Part shown: piece by piece, positions 29,064 to 38,265 of the stretch
Numbering within the stretch: the stretch's first letter is position 1
Layout: the number at the start of each line of letters is the position of its first letter
Assembly (NCBI GenBank): GCA_913063225.1
Contig: CAJXYP010000002.1
Coordinates: forward strand, 85,756 to 149,755
Reading direction: 5' to 3'
DNA length: 64,000 bases
Source of the DNA: an uncultured Cellvibrionales bacterium
GTDB taxonomy: Bacteria; Pseudomonadota; Gammaproteobacteria; Pseudomonadales; GM7GCV1
Notes under the pieces: generated by a model
What the model was told of the DNA's origin: nothing
Seen by the model: only the letters and a program-made list of their open reading frames with translations
Databases searched by the model: none
Translations under genes and position numbers: made by a program

Positions 29064-30035
29064 CTATACTTCCGGCACTTCAGGGTAAATTGCTAAAGCG
29101 GTTAAGAGTTGGCGCAAATGACGTTCGCCCTGAGAGGGTGCCAACCGGAAATTACTTAGTTTCAACCCGTAAGACTGCCCAATAGATTCCATCTGAACCG
29201 CTTTCGCGCACATGGCACTTAAACGATCTTCCGTCGAAATACCATCGTAGGCATCCCAATCTATCCAGGTAGGGTTACCCGCCTGTGCTTCAAAGGTTTT
29301 TTCAAGCATTCCTCTGCCAGCAGAGTATTGCTTCCAAGCAATTCGCTGAGCTGGCACTCCTGGCTGCCATTCCTCTAAACCAGCAAAATCATCTATACCT
29401 CGCCCCGCTGGAGCCAGTCCGGAACTATCGGAGCCATCTGATGACGTAACATCGCGTTCGATCTGCCGCGGGTATACCAAACAGTTCGATTTTAGAAGCG
29501 GCCAGCTCCAGGCATGTAAAACGCCGAGAGGGTACCTGGTGTATACCCGCAACCGTCCCAACTTCAGCCATCCTCGTTCATTTGTAGAAATCCGAAGGTG
29601 AGTGGTTGCCTCAGCCGAGGGCGGCACGTCGACTACATGCTCTGCACCTTCGTAGCGTACAAAAATTCTGCGGCGCCAGCGGCGAGACTTGTTTTCCAAC
29701 AATAGAGGAACTTGTAATTCATCCCCCGCAAACACTGGATCCGAGTCACCGACTCTTATGGATAAACCTTCTAGGTTCGCATGGGTAGAGAAAATGGTGC
29801 TCACAAAAACCGCGACCAGAAAAAAGGCCAACAGCAATACCAGATTGTTTTCGTAAATAGTGCCAAGCATCCAAATTAGAAACACAACCACTAGAAATCT
29901 AAGACCTTCCCTTGCGGGGAATATATAGAGGTTCCTTTGTGTAAATAATTCGGAGTTTGCCGCCGGCTGACGGCGGTCTTGCCAACCAATTACATGGTTG
30001 CGGATTCTGAGCACAGACTTAATCCAACTGTTCAT
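29064..30035 (-). CDS. DUF58 domain-containing protein
   Basis: Membrane-anchored protein of 323 aa that in other bacteria is encoded between moxR and tgpA. Two hydrophobic helices lie near residues 45-85. The DUF58 core motif is visible as GRGIDDFAGLEEWQPGVPAQRIAWKQYS (split here as GRGIDDFAGLEEW and GVPAQRIAWKQYS), followed by LEKTFEA. The reading frame is complete even though both operon partners are broken. It lies 12 bp after moxR and 9 bp before tgpA. Its function probably depends on the MoxR ATPase, so it may be non-functional now. Confidence 0.87.
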   Translation of the reverse strand: MNSWIKSVLRIRNHVIGWQDRRQPAANSELFTQRNLYIFPAREGLRFLVVVFLIWMLGTIYENNLVLLLAFFLVAVFVSTIFSTHANLEGLSIRVGDSDPVFAGDELQVPLLLENKSRRWRRRIFVRYEGAEHVVDVPPSAEATTHLRISTNERGWLKLGRLRVYTRYPLGVLHAWSWPLLKSNCLVYPRQIERDVTSSDGSDSSGLAPAGRGIDDFAGLEEWQPGVPAQRIAWKQYSAGRGMLEKTFEAQAGNPTWIDWDAYDGISTEDRLSAMCAKAVQMESIGQSYGLKLSNFRLAPSQGERHLRQLLTALAIYPEVPEV

Positions 30036-30047
30036 AAGAAAAAGAGA

Positions 30048-30999
30048 TTAACTACCGAGAACATCGACCTGTTGAATCCATTCTTGAACCATCTCTAGAC
30101 TGGCTTGGGATCCGGATGCTCGGTTGGTTAGTCGATGTCCAAAAACTGGAGCAACCACTGCCTGCACGTCATCCGGGGTTACATAGTCACGACCGGAGAC
30201 AACTGCCCAGGCACGGGCGCACTGAATTAGAGCCATACCCCCGCGAGGAGATATGCCATGTACAAAATCCCCTCCCGAACGAGTTGCGGCTATTAATCTC
30301 TGCACATAATCCAATACCACATCAGATGTTCTTACTTGAGCAGCAATGTCTTGTAACCGCTTTAATTCGGTCGCATCCAGCACTACCTTCAGCTGGCCCA
30401 TCTGAGATCGAGGATCCACTCCCGCAAGAATCTGGCGCTCGTCCGCACTATCCGGGTAGCAAATGGATATTCGCATTAAAAATCTATCGAGTTGCGACTC
30501 GGGTAAAGGGAACGTAACCGCCAAACTAAAGGGATTCTGTGTCGCAATTACAAAAAATGGGTTTGGTAACGGGTGGGAGATGCCGTCGACCGAAACCTGA
30601 CGCTCCTCCATGGATTCCAAAAGTGCACTCTGAGTCTTGGGGCTAGAACGGTTAATTTCATCCGCTAGCAATAGCTGGCAGAAAACCGGCCCTTTCTGAA
30701 ACTCAAAACTACCACTGTCTCGGTCCAGCATGGAAAACCCGGTTAGGTCCGCCGGCAACATATCGCTGGTAAACTGAACCCGCCGATAATCAAGCCCGGT
30801 AACGCGCCCAACAGCACTCGCAAGAGTCGTTTAGCCCAACCCGGGCAAGTCTATCAATAAGTAGATGTCCCCGCGCCAGCAAGCAACACAAGGCTAGCTT
30901 TATAGACTCATCTTTGCCGTAAAGTACACGCCCTATTTCTTCAACAGCAGAGCTCAATCTCTGCTCAAAATTATCCACTGATTCAGCGGTCGAAAGCAT
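30048..30999 (-). pseudogene. MoxR-family AAA ATPase, broken at Walker A
   Basis: Two pieces of a single MoxR ATPase gene. The 5' piece (30999 down to about 30855) encodes FEQRLSSAVEEIGRVLYGKD and ARGHLLID. The 3' piece runs from 30761 to 30048 with TSDMLPADLTGF, LLADEINRSSPKTQSALLESMEE (Walker B) and the sensor region. Two lesions separate them: one extra base near 30850-30854 (GAT-A-GAC) and a TAA at 30833-30831. Removing the extra base gives DLPGLG-stop-TTLASAVGRVTGLDYRRVQF, so the stop replaces the Walker A lysine codon (AAA to TAA). The total length, 952 bp, is one more than a multiple of three. The upstream AsmA-like gene overlaps its start by 17 bp. Confidence 0.88.
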
Positions 31000-31789
31000 C
31001 CAACAATCCCCTTACCTGTTGTTCTACATCTTCACCCTGCGATCGAATATTATCTATTTGTTCGCGCGCTTGTTCCTGCACATTTTCTAGCTCAGCGGTT
31101 ACCAGATCTTGAACCCCAGCAAGAGCATCAACATACAGGGCCGAATCAGTTACCTGGCCGCGTATAGCTGAGTCTAAGTAGGCGAATATCTGCTCTCCTG
31201 CTTCTTGCAGGGTAGCGCCACCTTTCTCGCGGCCGATGCCGGTTAACTCAAGCTCTGGCAAATTTATTGCCATACGACGATCGCCTAAAAGCGCATGACT
31301 TGCTGAAATTCGCCCATCAGAAAAGATGAACTCGTCGATAATAATTTTAACCTCGGACTCTGTCTCAGCCACTTCCGGCTGCTCAGTAACGCCCAAACGC
31401 TCCGTGATATTTGCCATCAATGCTCGCAGATTATCTGTGGACCCGTCATGCAAATATAAAATCTCTGGCGCTATAATGGCGATGCGGTTGATCACGATAA
31501 CTTTGTCACCTACCGTTGAAAGATCAATATCTACAGCGATTTCGCCCAAAGAAAAGGCGTTTTCAGTGCCAAAAGGCTCTGGATTTCCTATGGTTAAACC
31601 TGCTAGAGAACCCTTACCAGTCCATGGCGTTATCGAAGATTTCTCCAGGCTCACCGGAGTTCCCGTGATTTCTGGCCCAAATCGCGCGACAGATTCTTCA
31701 ACGATACGGTCAATGTTAAAAAGGCCGATAGCCACCACTACGACTACAACCAGCATTAATGCACCAACGATCTTTACGAGTAGCTTCAC
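30983..31789 (-). CDS. AsmA/DUF748-like envelope protein
   Basis: Protein of 268 aa with one N-terminal transmembrane helix (about residues 5-27) and a periplasmic AsmA-like region: LEKSSITPWTGKGSLAGLTI, then IDLSTVGDKVIVINRIAIIA. The C-terminal 60 residues are charged and helical (ENVQEQAREQIDNIRSQGED), probably a coiled coil. The end overlaps the moxR start by 17 bp. Specific role unknown; the AsmA link is by pattern only. Confidence 0.6.
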   Translation of the reverse strand: MKLLVKIVGALMLVVVVVVAIGLFNIDRIVEESVARFGPEITGTPVSLEKSSITPWTGKGSLAGLTIGNPEPFGTENAFSLGEIAVDIDLSTVGDKVIVINRIAIIAPEILYLHDGSTDNLRALMANITERLGVTEQPEVAETESEVKIIIDEFIFSDGRISASHALLGDRRMAINLPELELTGIGREKGGATLQEAGEQIFAYLDSAIRGQVTDSALYVDALAGVQDLVTAELENVQEQAREQIDNIRSQGEDVEQQVRGLLDAFDR

Positions 31790-31834
31790 CTATATCTCCA
31801 TGCTTTCTATGTTCATATTTTAATTACTGAACAT

Positions 31835-32959
31835 TTATTCAGTATCAGCTGATTTGTCCGCTGGTAACTCAGAGCCAGACTCAATTATTGGCACATTTAG
31901 GCTGTCATCATTTGACTCTTTATCGTAGTTAGACAAACTGGCCAGATTTCCAAGAACCGCCCCTACCCAGAGGGTATCCGGGTATGCCTCTAAGGCTATT
32001 TTTAACATCATGGTAAGCGGCACTGACAAAAGCATTCCCACAGGCCCAAGCACCCAGCCCCAAAAGACCAATGAAATCAAAACCACAAGCGGCGATAGCC
32101 CCAAACCCCGTCCCATAATCCGTGGTTCCATAAATTGGCCAATCACCAAATTAATAGCCAAATAACCCGCAGTAACAACCGCGGCTGAGAGCGAACCAAG
32201 CTGCACAAGAGCAAGCAACACTGGTGGCACTGCGGCCAATAACGAACCTAAAGTAGGGATAAAATTGAGTAAAAAGGCCAAGGTGCCCCATAGAACCGGA
32301 TATTCAACTCCAACAACCAGGCAGAGCAAAAAGGCCAGCACGCCTGTTAACAAGCTAATGGCAGCCTTGATTGCCATGTATTGATTAATGCTCTGGGAGA
32401 TACGGAATATATCCAATATATTTTTATCACTGTCTTTCACCGTAAGCTTAAGTTTTTGCTCCAAGCTAGCTTCTTCAGCGAGAATAAATACCACCGTAAG
32501 GATAATTAGAAATGCATTTGTCGCTAAGCTTCCAAACTGGCCCAAGAGCGAGCGCGCATAGGGGAAAATAGATTGGATTTGAAACCATTCTTGCCACTGT
32601 GTCTCGTCTACCGCCAATCCACGCGCCTGCAACCAGACCAAAACTTCTCCCGCTAGCCCTTCCAAGCGACTGGTATATATCGGTATGTCTCCTGCAAATG
32701 CGGTCAGAGACTTTGTGAATATAGTTCCAAGAATTCCACCCACAGAAATGATCACCAAAATAATGATCAGAATCGCCAATCCATTTGGCACCTTGCGACT
32801 TTGTAGATAAGCCAATGGCGGAGAACAGAGAACCGCCACAAATATAGCCATCAGAAAAGGCACCAACAGCGTGCTGGCCTCGCGCATTCCAGCGACAATT
32901 ACCACAAACGCTCCGGTCAACAACATAAACCGGCCAACTGGAGAAAAGAATGTTCTCAT
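31835..32959 (-). CDS. AI-2E family transporter (PerM-like permease)
   Basis: Polytopic inner-membrane protein of 374 aa from the AI-2E exporter/PerM family. About eight hydrophobic segments are visible, with the family pattern around VEYPVLWGTLAFLLNFIPTLGSLLAAVPPV (split: LWGTLAFLLNFIPTLG and SLLAAVPPVLLAL), then MEPRIMGRGLGLSPLVVLIS and GPVGMLLSVPLTMMLKI. The C-terminal tail is acidic. The family name does not prove autoinducer-2 transport; several members export other solutes or Na+/Li+. Not clearly in an operon. Confidence 0.85.
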   Translation of the reverse strand: MRTFFSPVGRFMLLTGAFVVIVAGMREASTLLVPFLMAIFVAVLCSPPLAYLQSRKVPNGLAILIIILVIISVGGILGTIFTKSLTAFAGDIPIYTSRLEGLAGEVLVWLQARGLAVDETQWQEWFQIQSIFPYARSLLGQFGSLATNAFLIILTVVFILAEEASLEQKLKLTVKDSDKNILDIFRISQSINQYMAIKAAISLLTGVLAFLLCLVVGVEYPVLWGTLAFLLNFIPTLGSLLAAVPPVLLALVQLGSLSAAVVTAGYLAINLVIGQFMEPRIMGRGLGLSPLVVLISLVFWGWVLGPVGMLLSVPLTMMLKIALEAYPDTLWVGAVLGNLASLSNYDKESNDDSLNVPIIESGSELPADKSADTE

Positions 32960-33042
32960 TTAAGGTATTCCAAATTCAGATAGACACATCCTAGCGCAGA
33001 GTGACCGAGGCGACTAGCGCCATTGACAGGTACCAAGACGAA

Positions 33043-34530
33043 TCAAGGATAGTCGATAAAACCCTGCATCTTATAAAGATATAGGTGCTGAGAAAGATTA
33101 TGGTAAACGGGCATTTCAAATTGGTCGACAAAAATGGCTGATTCAAAGGCCGACAATACCTGTGGCTCAGGTTGTGTTTCACCAACCCAAAGAAATTCCT
33201 GATCCGGGGTCGACTTAAAATCCCTAAGATTCACCCGAAGATCATAGTAGTCGCGAATATCTTCTTCGTCTGCGCCCCATCGGGCCAATCTAAATTCTCC
33301 CGGCATTGCGTAGAAGCCTATAACTGCCAATAACTTTCGTGAATCACTAGTCAGAATTAGGTTTGGATCCTTCTGCAAAATCGGTTCCACTTGCGCAGCA
33401 ACTTGATCCCAACCCAGTACTCTGAAATAGGGATCATTGGATTTATCACGTTCTAGGCCAGCGGTATCTGCAAGTATCGGCCAGTGGTAAAAAATACTAA
33501 GCACTAGCAAATTTGCTGCGCCAGCCCAAATCCATAATCGATCGTTTCGGCCTGCCAGGCTATTCCCTACCAATACCGAACCGGCGATATATATCGGGCC
33601 AGCCCAATTAACAAAAGCGTGGGATAAAAGTGCCTGCAGACTAATCACCAACAATAGTGGGATAAGGGCAAACCAAAGAATAAGACCCGGCGACGCCAGA
33701 ATAGTTTTACGCTCCCGCCGAAACGCTTGGATTAGGAGCCAAGTCCAAATCGGGCCGAATACTACAAACTGTGCCGCCAAAAACTCAAGTAATTTACCGG
33801 GGTTAAACCAGTTCGAGGTTACCCCTGATATTTCCGAGGTGTGCCTAAAAGCCACAAATTCGTTCTGAAAATTCCAGATAACGTTTGTTGAAAAAATCAG
33901 TCCAGCCAATATTGCAGCAATCCAGGGGCCGGGTGTTTTTAACTGACGCCTCCCTGCATCACTTATCAATAGATACAGAAATATACTGCCGGGAAGCGCT
34001 GCCATGGTGTATTTACTTAACATGCCCAGCCCACAGAAGAGCCCAACTAACCACCAATAACGCGTGCTTACTGGATTTTGCTGAGACATTACAACGGCCC
34101 ATAGGGTAGCTGCCCAGAAAAACAGCAATGGAGCGTCTGTAGTAATAAAAAGACTGTTGTAGCCAACTAGGATGGAAGTTAGAAAAACCCATCCCGAAAA
34201 ACAGGCTGCCCGAGGACCAAAGGTTTTTTCGGAAATTTCGTATACCAGAACTGCTGTTCCAGCGTAAAGAAGTGGCGCCCCAAGCTTTACGGCAAATGCC
34301 GAATCACCAAATAGAAAGGTAAAAAAAGCTATTACCCATGCGACAACTGGCGGTTTTGAGTAGTACCCCCAATCTGGGTTGAGGGCCCAATGGTAGTAAT
34401 AGGCCTCGTCGTAGAAGAGCACCAAGTGTGGCTGCAACAAACTTAGCACTCGATATAGAGTGAGCAACGTCAGGCAAACAAAAAAACCTTTCCTCGCACC
34501 AAGGCCGTCTCGTATATCAGGCCCCCCCAT
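33043..34530 (-). CDS. Glycosyltransferase family 39-type membrane protein
   Basis: Polytopic GT-C glycosyltransferase, 495 aa, of the dolichyl-phosphate-mannose/ArnT type. The first periplasmic loop has the expected acidic motif in LVLFYDEAYYYHWALNPDWG (Asp-Glu), followed by YYSKPPVVAW. About ten hydrophobic segments follow. The start is placed at ATG 34530 (MGGPDIRDGL); a longer start at 34581 would overlap the DUF3094 gene. Donor and acceptor are unknown; lipid A or glycan modification are possibilities. Confidence 0.82.
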   Translation of the reverse strand: MGGPDIRDGLGARKGFFVCLTLLTLYRVLSLLQPHLVLFYDEAYYYHWALNPDWGYYSKPPVVAWVIAFFTFLFGDSAFAVKLGAPLLYAGTAVLVYEISEKTFGPRAACFSGWVFLTSILVGYNSLFITTDAPLLFFWAATLWAVVMSQQNPVSTRYWWLVGLFCGLGMLSKYTMAALPGSIFLYLLISDAGRRQLKTPGPWIAAILAGLIFSTNVIWNFQNEFVAFRHTSEISGVTSNWFNPGKLLEFLAAQFVVFGPIWTWLLIQAFRRERKTILASPGLILWFALIPLLLVISLQALLSHAFVNWAGPIYIAGSVLVGNSLAGRNDRLWIWAGAANLLVLSIFYHWPILADTAGLERDKSNDPYFRVLGWDQVAAQVEPILQKDPNLILTSDSRKLLAVIGFYAMPGEFRLARWGADEEDIRDYYDLRVNLRDFKSTPDQEFLWVGETQPEPQVLSAFESAIFVDQFEMPVYHNLSQHLYLYKMQGFIDYP

Positions 34531-34543
34531 CAACCCGCTCAAG

Positions 34544-34729
34544 CTATTCGATGCCCATATATTTGGTGAACCAGATTGCAAAATAGCCCATGCCTGATAC
34601 CACGATAAATAGAATGAACAATAATATCCAAGGGTGGTAAGGCTTTTTCTCGGTCCGGTTAAAACCGGAACTAAGGTACTGATTTACCCGGTCCTGATCT
34701 TCTTCAGAAAGTTGGCGCTTCTTTTTCAT
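34544..34729 (-). CDS. DUF3094-family small membrane protein
   Basis: Protein of 61 aa: a charged N-terminus with EEDQDRVNQYLSSGFNRTEK, a KPYHPWILL junction and a single transmembrane helix near residues 35-55. This pattern matches the DUF3094 family of gammaproteobacteria. It is 13 bp upstream of the glycosyltransferase start and probably co-transcribed with it. Function unknown. Confidence 0.72.
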   Translation of the reverse strand: MKKKRQLSEEDQDRVNQYLSSGFNRTEKKPYHPWILLFILFIVVSGMGYFAIWFTKYMGIE

Positions 34730-34781
34730 ATAGGTATTAGATTAAGAGGTCAGATAAGATTGTGAGGCTTATTCGGATTTC

Positions 34782-35507
34782 ATGGAAGAAATCATGCACC
34801 AGATCGAGAATATATTTAAATTTTTACCTACTCAATGCTTGCGGTGCAGATGCATGCAAGTCTCTCCCATAAGAAATATCTGCTCCCCCTGTTACGCAGA
34901 AATTCCTCGCATTCAAAGCGGTTGCAAGCGCTGCGGAATTCCAACCTTACTTCCGGTTTCTGCCTGTGGGCAGTGCCTCAATTCAAAGCGGCATGTAGAA
35001 CAGAGTTTTATCCCTTGCTCATATCGCTCACCGGTCGATGTCTGGCTTAGAGAACTTAAAGACAGACGTGATTTCGAGACACTGCCGGTTTTGTCTCAAC
35101 TCCTATATGACTCACTAAAAGAAGGCAGAAACCGCCGCCCCGACATAATCCTGCCTATTCCGATTCATCGCAGCCGACGCATAATTCGCGGATATAACCA
35201 AACCGAGCTTTTGGCGGACATGCTGTCAGAATTAATGGAGATTCCCGTAAATCACAAAATTCTTTTGCGCAGCAGAAGCGTCACATCGCAAAGGAAATTG
35301 TCTCGATCAGCCCGTATTCGAAATCAAAAAAATAGTTTCTGTTTGAAGAACATTGACTGCATCCAAGGAAAACGAATTCTCTTGGTGGACGACATAGTTA
35401 CGACAGGTTCTACAGTAACCCAGGCAGCTGAAGCACTTAGGGACGGAGGAGCGAAAAGCATAGTATTAACCGCGGTGGCTCGAACACCGGAGCTGACTTC
35501 CCGTTAG
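34782..35507 (+). CDS. comF: ComF family phosphoribosyltransferase-like protein
   Basis: Homologue of the DNA-uptake factor ComF, 241 aa. An N-terminal zinc ribbon has Cys pairs (CLRCRCM, CSPCYAE, CKRCG, CGQCL). The C-terminal type I phosphoribosyltransferase fold has a PRPP-binding loop RILLVDDIVTTGSTVTQAA, and HRSRRIIRGYNQTELLA precedes it as usual. ATG 34782 is used; ATG 34794 is possible. Notable because the other natural-transformation gene in the window, comM, is broken. Confidence 0.88.
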   Translation: MEEIMHQIENIFKFLPTQCLRCRCMQVSPIRNICSPCYAEIPRIQSGCKRCGIPTLLPVSACGQCLNSKRHVEQSFIPCSYRSPVDVWLRELKDRRDFETLPVLSQLLYDSLKEGRNRRPDIILPIPIHRSRRIIRGYNQTELLADMLSELMEIPVNHKILLRSRSVTSQRKLSRSARIRNQKNSFCLKNIDCIQGKRILLVDDIVTTGSTVTQAAEALRDGGAKSIVLTAVARTPELTSR

Positions 35508-35524
35508 CACTGAACCAAAAAAAG

Positions 35525-36463
35525 TTACGCTTTATTCCATGGAAACAAAAGCACTGAATCAATATGTTCCAGGTCAAGCTTTGCCATTAGCAGGCGATCT
35601 AAACCGATGGAAACTCCAGAGCATGGAGGTAAACTAGGATCCATCGCCTCAAGCAAAGCTTCATCTAGGGCCTGGGTCGCGCGTCCCAATTTTTGGCGAA
35701 TTAGATTGTCCCGCTCAAACCGACTCCTTTGCTCCAGCGAATCTGTGAGCTCCTGATAGCCGTTAGCCAGTTCGACTTTCCCAAGATATATCTCAAATCG
35801 CTTAGCAACAAACCGCCCATTTGCATCCGGCTCAACTTCTGATAAAGCGGCCTGACTAACCGGAAACTCAGACAGCACCGTAATACCGGGTTGGAACTGC
35901 GGCTCTATACATTCTGTCAGTAAAAGCTGCAGTGCCTCCTCGACCGAAACACAGTCGTGCCCATAATTAGTATGTTGCACCACCAATTCCTGAAGATCTT
36001 GAAGACTCGCCTGGTGCGGATCTAGTTGCAAATACCGCTGAAAAATCGAGAAATAGGTTTCTCGAACTAGGGGCAGGTCCCCTAAGTATTGGCGCACTAA
36101 TGTAAGCGTATCTTCAATAATATCGGCTAATTTGAAATCTAGGCGATACCATTCCAGCATCGAAAATTCAGGATTATGATTACCGCCAAACTCTTCATCA
36201 CGAAAAGCCTTAGTAATGGTAAATATCGACTGGGGGTTATCTGACAAAAGGCGTTTTAAGAAGAACTCCGGAGAACTTTGCAGGTAACGTAGACCTGAAG
36301 TGCCATCAACTAAAAATGAATTTATATGAGGGTCGGTAGTGGTCTTTGCCGCCAGTAATGGCACCTCTACTTCTATTGCGCCAGACTGACTAAAATAGTC
36401 TCTAACGGCTTGATATAGATCCATCCTGGCGGAGCTAACCTCCAAAGGAGACAGATTGCTCAT
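35525..36463 (-). CDS. epmA: EF-P lysine ligase EpmA
   Basis: Lysyl-tRNA-synthetase-like enzyme (GenX/PoxA) that attaches beta-lysine to EF-P, 312 aa. It is a class II synthetase core without the anticodon-binding domain. Motif 2 is visible as ITKAFRDEEFGGNHNPEFSM (split: FRDEEFGGNHNPEFSMLEW) and motif 3 as PCSGVSIGLDRLLMAKL. It lies 3 bp from efp on the same strand, so substrate and ligase are co-transcribed. Confidence 0.93.
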   Translation of the reverse strand: MSNLSPLEVSSARMDLYQAVRDYFSQSGAIEVEVPLLAAKTTTDPHINSFLVDGTSGLRYLQSSPEFFLKRLLSDNPQSIFTITKAFRDEEFGGNHNPEFSMLEWYRLDFKLADIIEDTLTLVRQYLGDLPLVRETYFSIFQRYLQLDPHQASLQDLQELVVQHTNYGHDCVSVEEALQLLLTECIEPQFQPGITVLSEFPVSQAALSEVEPDANGRFVAKRFEIYLGKVELANGYQELTDSLEQRSRFERDNLIRQKLGRATQALDEALLEAMDPSLPPCSGVSIGLDRLLMAKLDLEHIDSVLLFPWNKA

Positions 36464-36466
36464 CTA

Positions 36467-37039
36467 CTAGCTTTCCTTAACACGACTCAGATATTCACCG
36501 GTTCGAGTATCGACTTTAATAACATCGCCAATTTCCAAAAAAAGAGGCACTTTCACTACTGCACCGGTACTAAGTTTAGCTGGTTTGCTGCCTCCTTGGG
36601 CAGTATCACCGCGTAGACCTGGATCGGTCTCAACAATATCTATTTCCACATGGTTTGGCGGCAAAACTGAAAGCGGAGATCCATTCCAAAGCGTAACAAT
36701 ACAAACATCCAAGCCCTTGAGCCAGCGCACCGCATCGGCCACAGCGCTTGCGTCGGCTTGCTGCTGTTCAAAGGTATCCGGATCCATAAAAGTCCAAAAC
36801 TCTCCATCGGTATAGAGATATTGCATCTCAACATCCATAACATCAGCGGCTTCAATATTCTCGCCAGATCTAAATGTACGCTCCCAGCTGCGTCCGGTTT
36901 TCAGGTTTTTTAACCTCACTCGACTAAACGCCTGACCCTTGCCAGGTTTCACAAATTCATTTTCAACGATAGAACAAGGGTCGCCATCCAATATAACTTT
37001 TAAGCCTGATCGAAATTCATTGGTAGAATAGGTTGCCAT
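36467..37039 (-). CDS. efp: Translation elongation factor P
   Basis: Relieves ribosome stalling at polyproline stretches. It is 190 aa from ATG 37039 ([14 protein letters not shown]); the in-frame extension to 37072 was rejected because it lacks homology and would run into epmB. The modified lysine lies in the [11 protein letters not shown] loop (about residue 34), so the beta-lysylation pathway is complete here: epmB makes beta-lysine, epmA attaches it. It has three beta-barrel domains by family knowledge. Confidence 0.96.
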   Translation of the reverse strand: MATYSTNEFRSGLKVILDGDPCSIVENEFVKPGKGQAFSRVRLKNLKTGRSWERTFRSGENIEAADVMDVEMQYLYTDGEFWTFMDPDTFEQQQADASAVADAVRWLKGLDVCIVTLWNGSPLSVLPPNHVEIDIVETDPGLRGDTAQGGSKPAKLSTGAVVKVPLFLEIGDVIKVDTRTGEYLSRVKES

Positions 37040-37070
37040 TTGTTTATTTCTCGCCGGATAAAAAGCGCGC

Positions 37071-38072
37071 ATGATACCTCAGACTGACCTCAGCTGGCAG
37101 GAAGAATCCTGGCAGTCCGCACTAAAAAACCTGGTTACTGACGCCAATGAGCTCTGTGCGCTTTTACAATTAGATCCACAACAATTAGATCTTAGTCCGG
37201 AAGCTGCAACTCAGTTCCAACTGAAAGTTCCCCGAAGCTTTGTCGCCCGAATGGAAATTGGCAATGCCAGTGATCCGTTGTTGCGTCAGGTACTCAACGT
37301 TAAAGATGAACTTTTGCAAGTGCCGGGCTTTGTTTCAGACCCCTTGGAAGAACATGAATCTAATCCCCTGCCCGGCCTGATCCACAAATATAAAAACCGT
37401 GCTTTACTCACCGTAAGCGGCGCATGCGCGATTCACTGTCGCTATTGTTTTCGGCGTCATTTTGACTACGAAGCAAACAATCCTGGGTCAGATGGATGGC
37501 TTCCGGTTTTGCGCTACATTCAGGAAAACCCCGAAATAAATGAAATTATCTTCAGTGGCGGAGATCCGTTAAACGCTCCAGACCGGGTTCTTAAAAAACT
37601 AACGGAACAACTTAAAAATATACCTTCGCTAAAGCGCCTAAGAGTCCACACACGCTTTCCTCTGGTCATTCCCCAGCGAATCACAGATGACTGCATTGAC
37701 TGGTTAAGCTTATTCTCGAATACGGTTGTCGTACTTCATATCAACCACGCTCAGGAGATAGACAAGCATGTTGCTGAGGCGATATCTAGACTTAAATCCG
37801 CTGGGCTGATTCTTCTTAACCAAGCGGTGCTTCTTAAGGGTGTGAACGATTCTTTAAAAGATCAGCAAGACCTGCACCAAAGTTGTTTTGATCTTGGTAT
37901 ACAGCCCTATTATTTACACATGCTAGACCCAGTAAAAGGTAGTGCTCATTTCGATGTAGATAAGGATGTTGCGCTGAACCTCTACGAGGAAATGAGAGGC
38001 TCTCTTTCCGGGTATATGTTGCCTAAGCTAGTACGGGAAACGCCGGGTGATATTGCGAAAACACCCCTCTGA
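37071..38072 (+). CDS. epmB: EF-P beta-lysylation lysine 2,3-aminomutase EpmB
   Basis: Radical SAM, PLP-dependent enzyme converting L-alpha-lysine to beta-lysine for EF-P, 333 aa. The radical SAM cluster is [13 protein letters not shown], followed by [14 protein letters not shown] (SAM-binding GGD). The C-terminal part carries the PLP-binding lysine region ([11 protein letters not shown]). It is divergent from efp with a 31-bp gap, an arrangement also found in E. coli. Confidence 0.95.
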   Translation: MIPQTDLSWQEESWQSALKNLVTDANELCALLQLDPQQLDLSPEAATQFQLKVPRSFVARMEIGNASDPLLRQVLNVKDELLQVPGFVSDPLEEHESNPLPGLIHKYKNRALLTVSGACAIHCRYCFRRHFDYEANNPGSDGWLPVLRYIQENPEINEIIFSGGDPLNAPDRVLKKLTEQLKNIPSLKRLRVHTRFPLVIPQRITDDCIDWLSLFSNTVVVLHINHAQEIDKHVAEAISRLKSAGLILLNQAVLLKGVNDSLKDQQDLHQSCFDLGIQPYYLHMLDPVKGSAHFDVDKDVALNLYEEMRGSLSGYMLPKLVRETPGDIAKTPL

Positions 38073-38256
38073 ACCAATAAGTGCGGAGTTTGTCCGGTTT
38101 TTGACTATTTTTGGCCAGCTTCTAAGCAGCTGCGAAGACCTGATGGCAACCCGGCTTTACGCGGGCAATACTTGGTCGGTCGAGCTTCCCTTTGATGGAC
38201 AGGTAACTTATCGCGCCACAAATAACTTTGGCGTGCGCACAATCGTTATTGATTAA
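38073..38256 (+). pseudogene. Possible C-terminal remnant of a fimbrial chaperone
   Basis: Open frame joined directly to the end of epmB; it has no proper start after the epmB stop. The last 40 residues, including CEDLMATRLYAGNTWSVELP and YRATNNFGVRTIVID, look to me like the end of an alternate (CS1/Tcf-type) pilus chaperone, where a Tyr-x-Gly-x-x-Trp stretch and a short beta-hairpin close the domain. It ends 9 bp before the usher fragment at 38266, the order expected of chaperone-usher operons. By-eye match only; it could instead be a small unknown protein using GTG 38047. Confidence 0.35.
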
Positions 38257-38265
38257 TACCTCTTA

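Noticed and set aside
28281-30833. Alternative genetic code or systematic stop read-through
   Set aside because: TAG and TAA both serve as ordinary stops for many genes in the window, and moxR has a frameshift as well.
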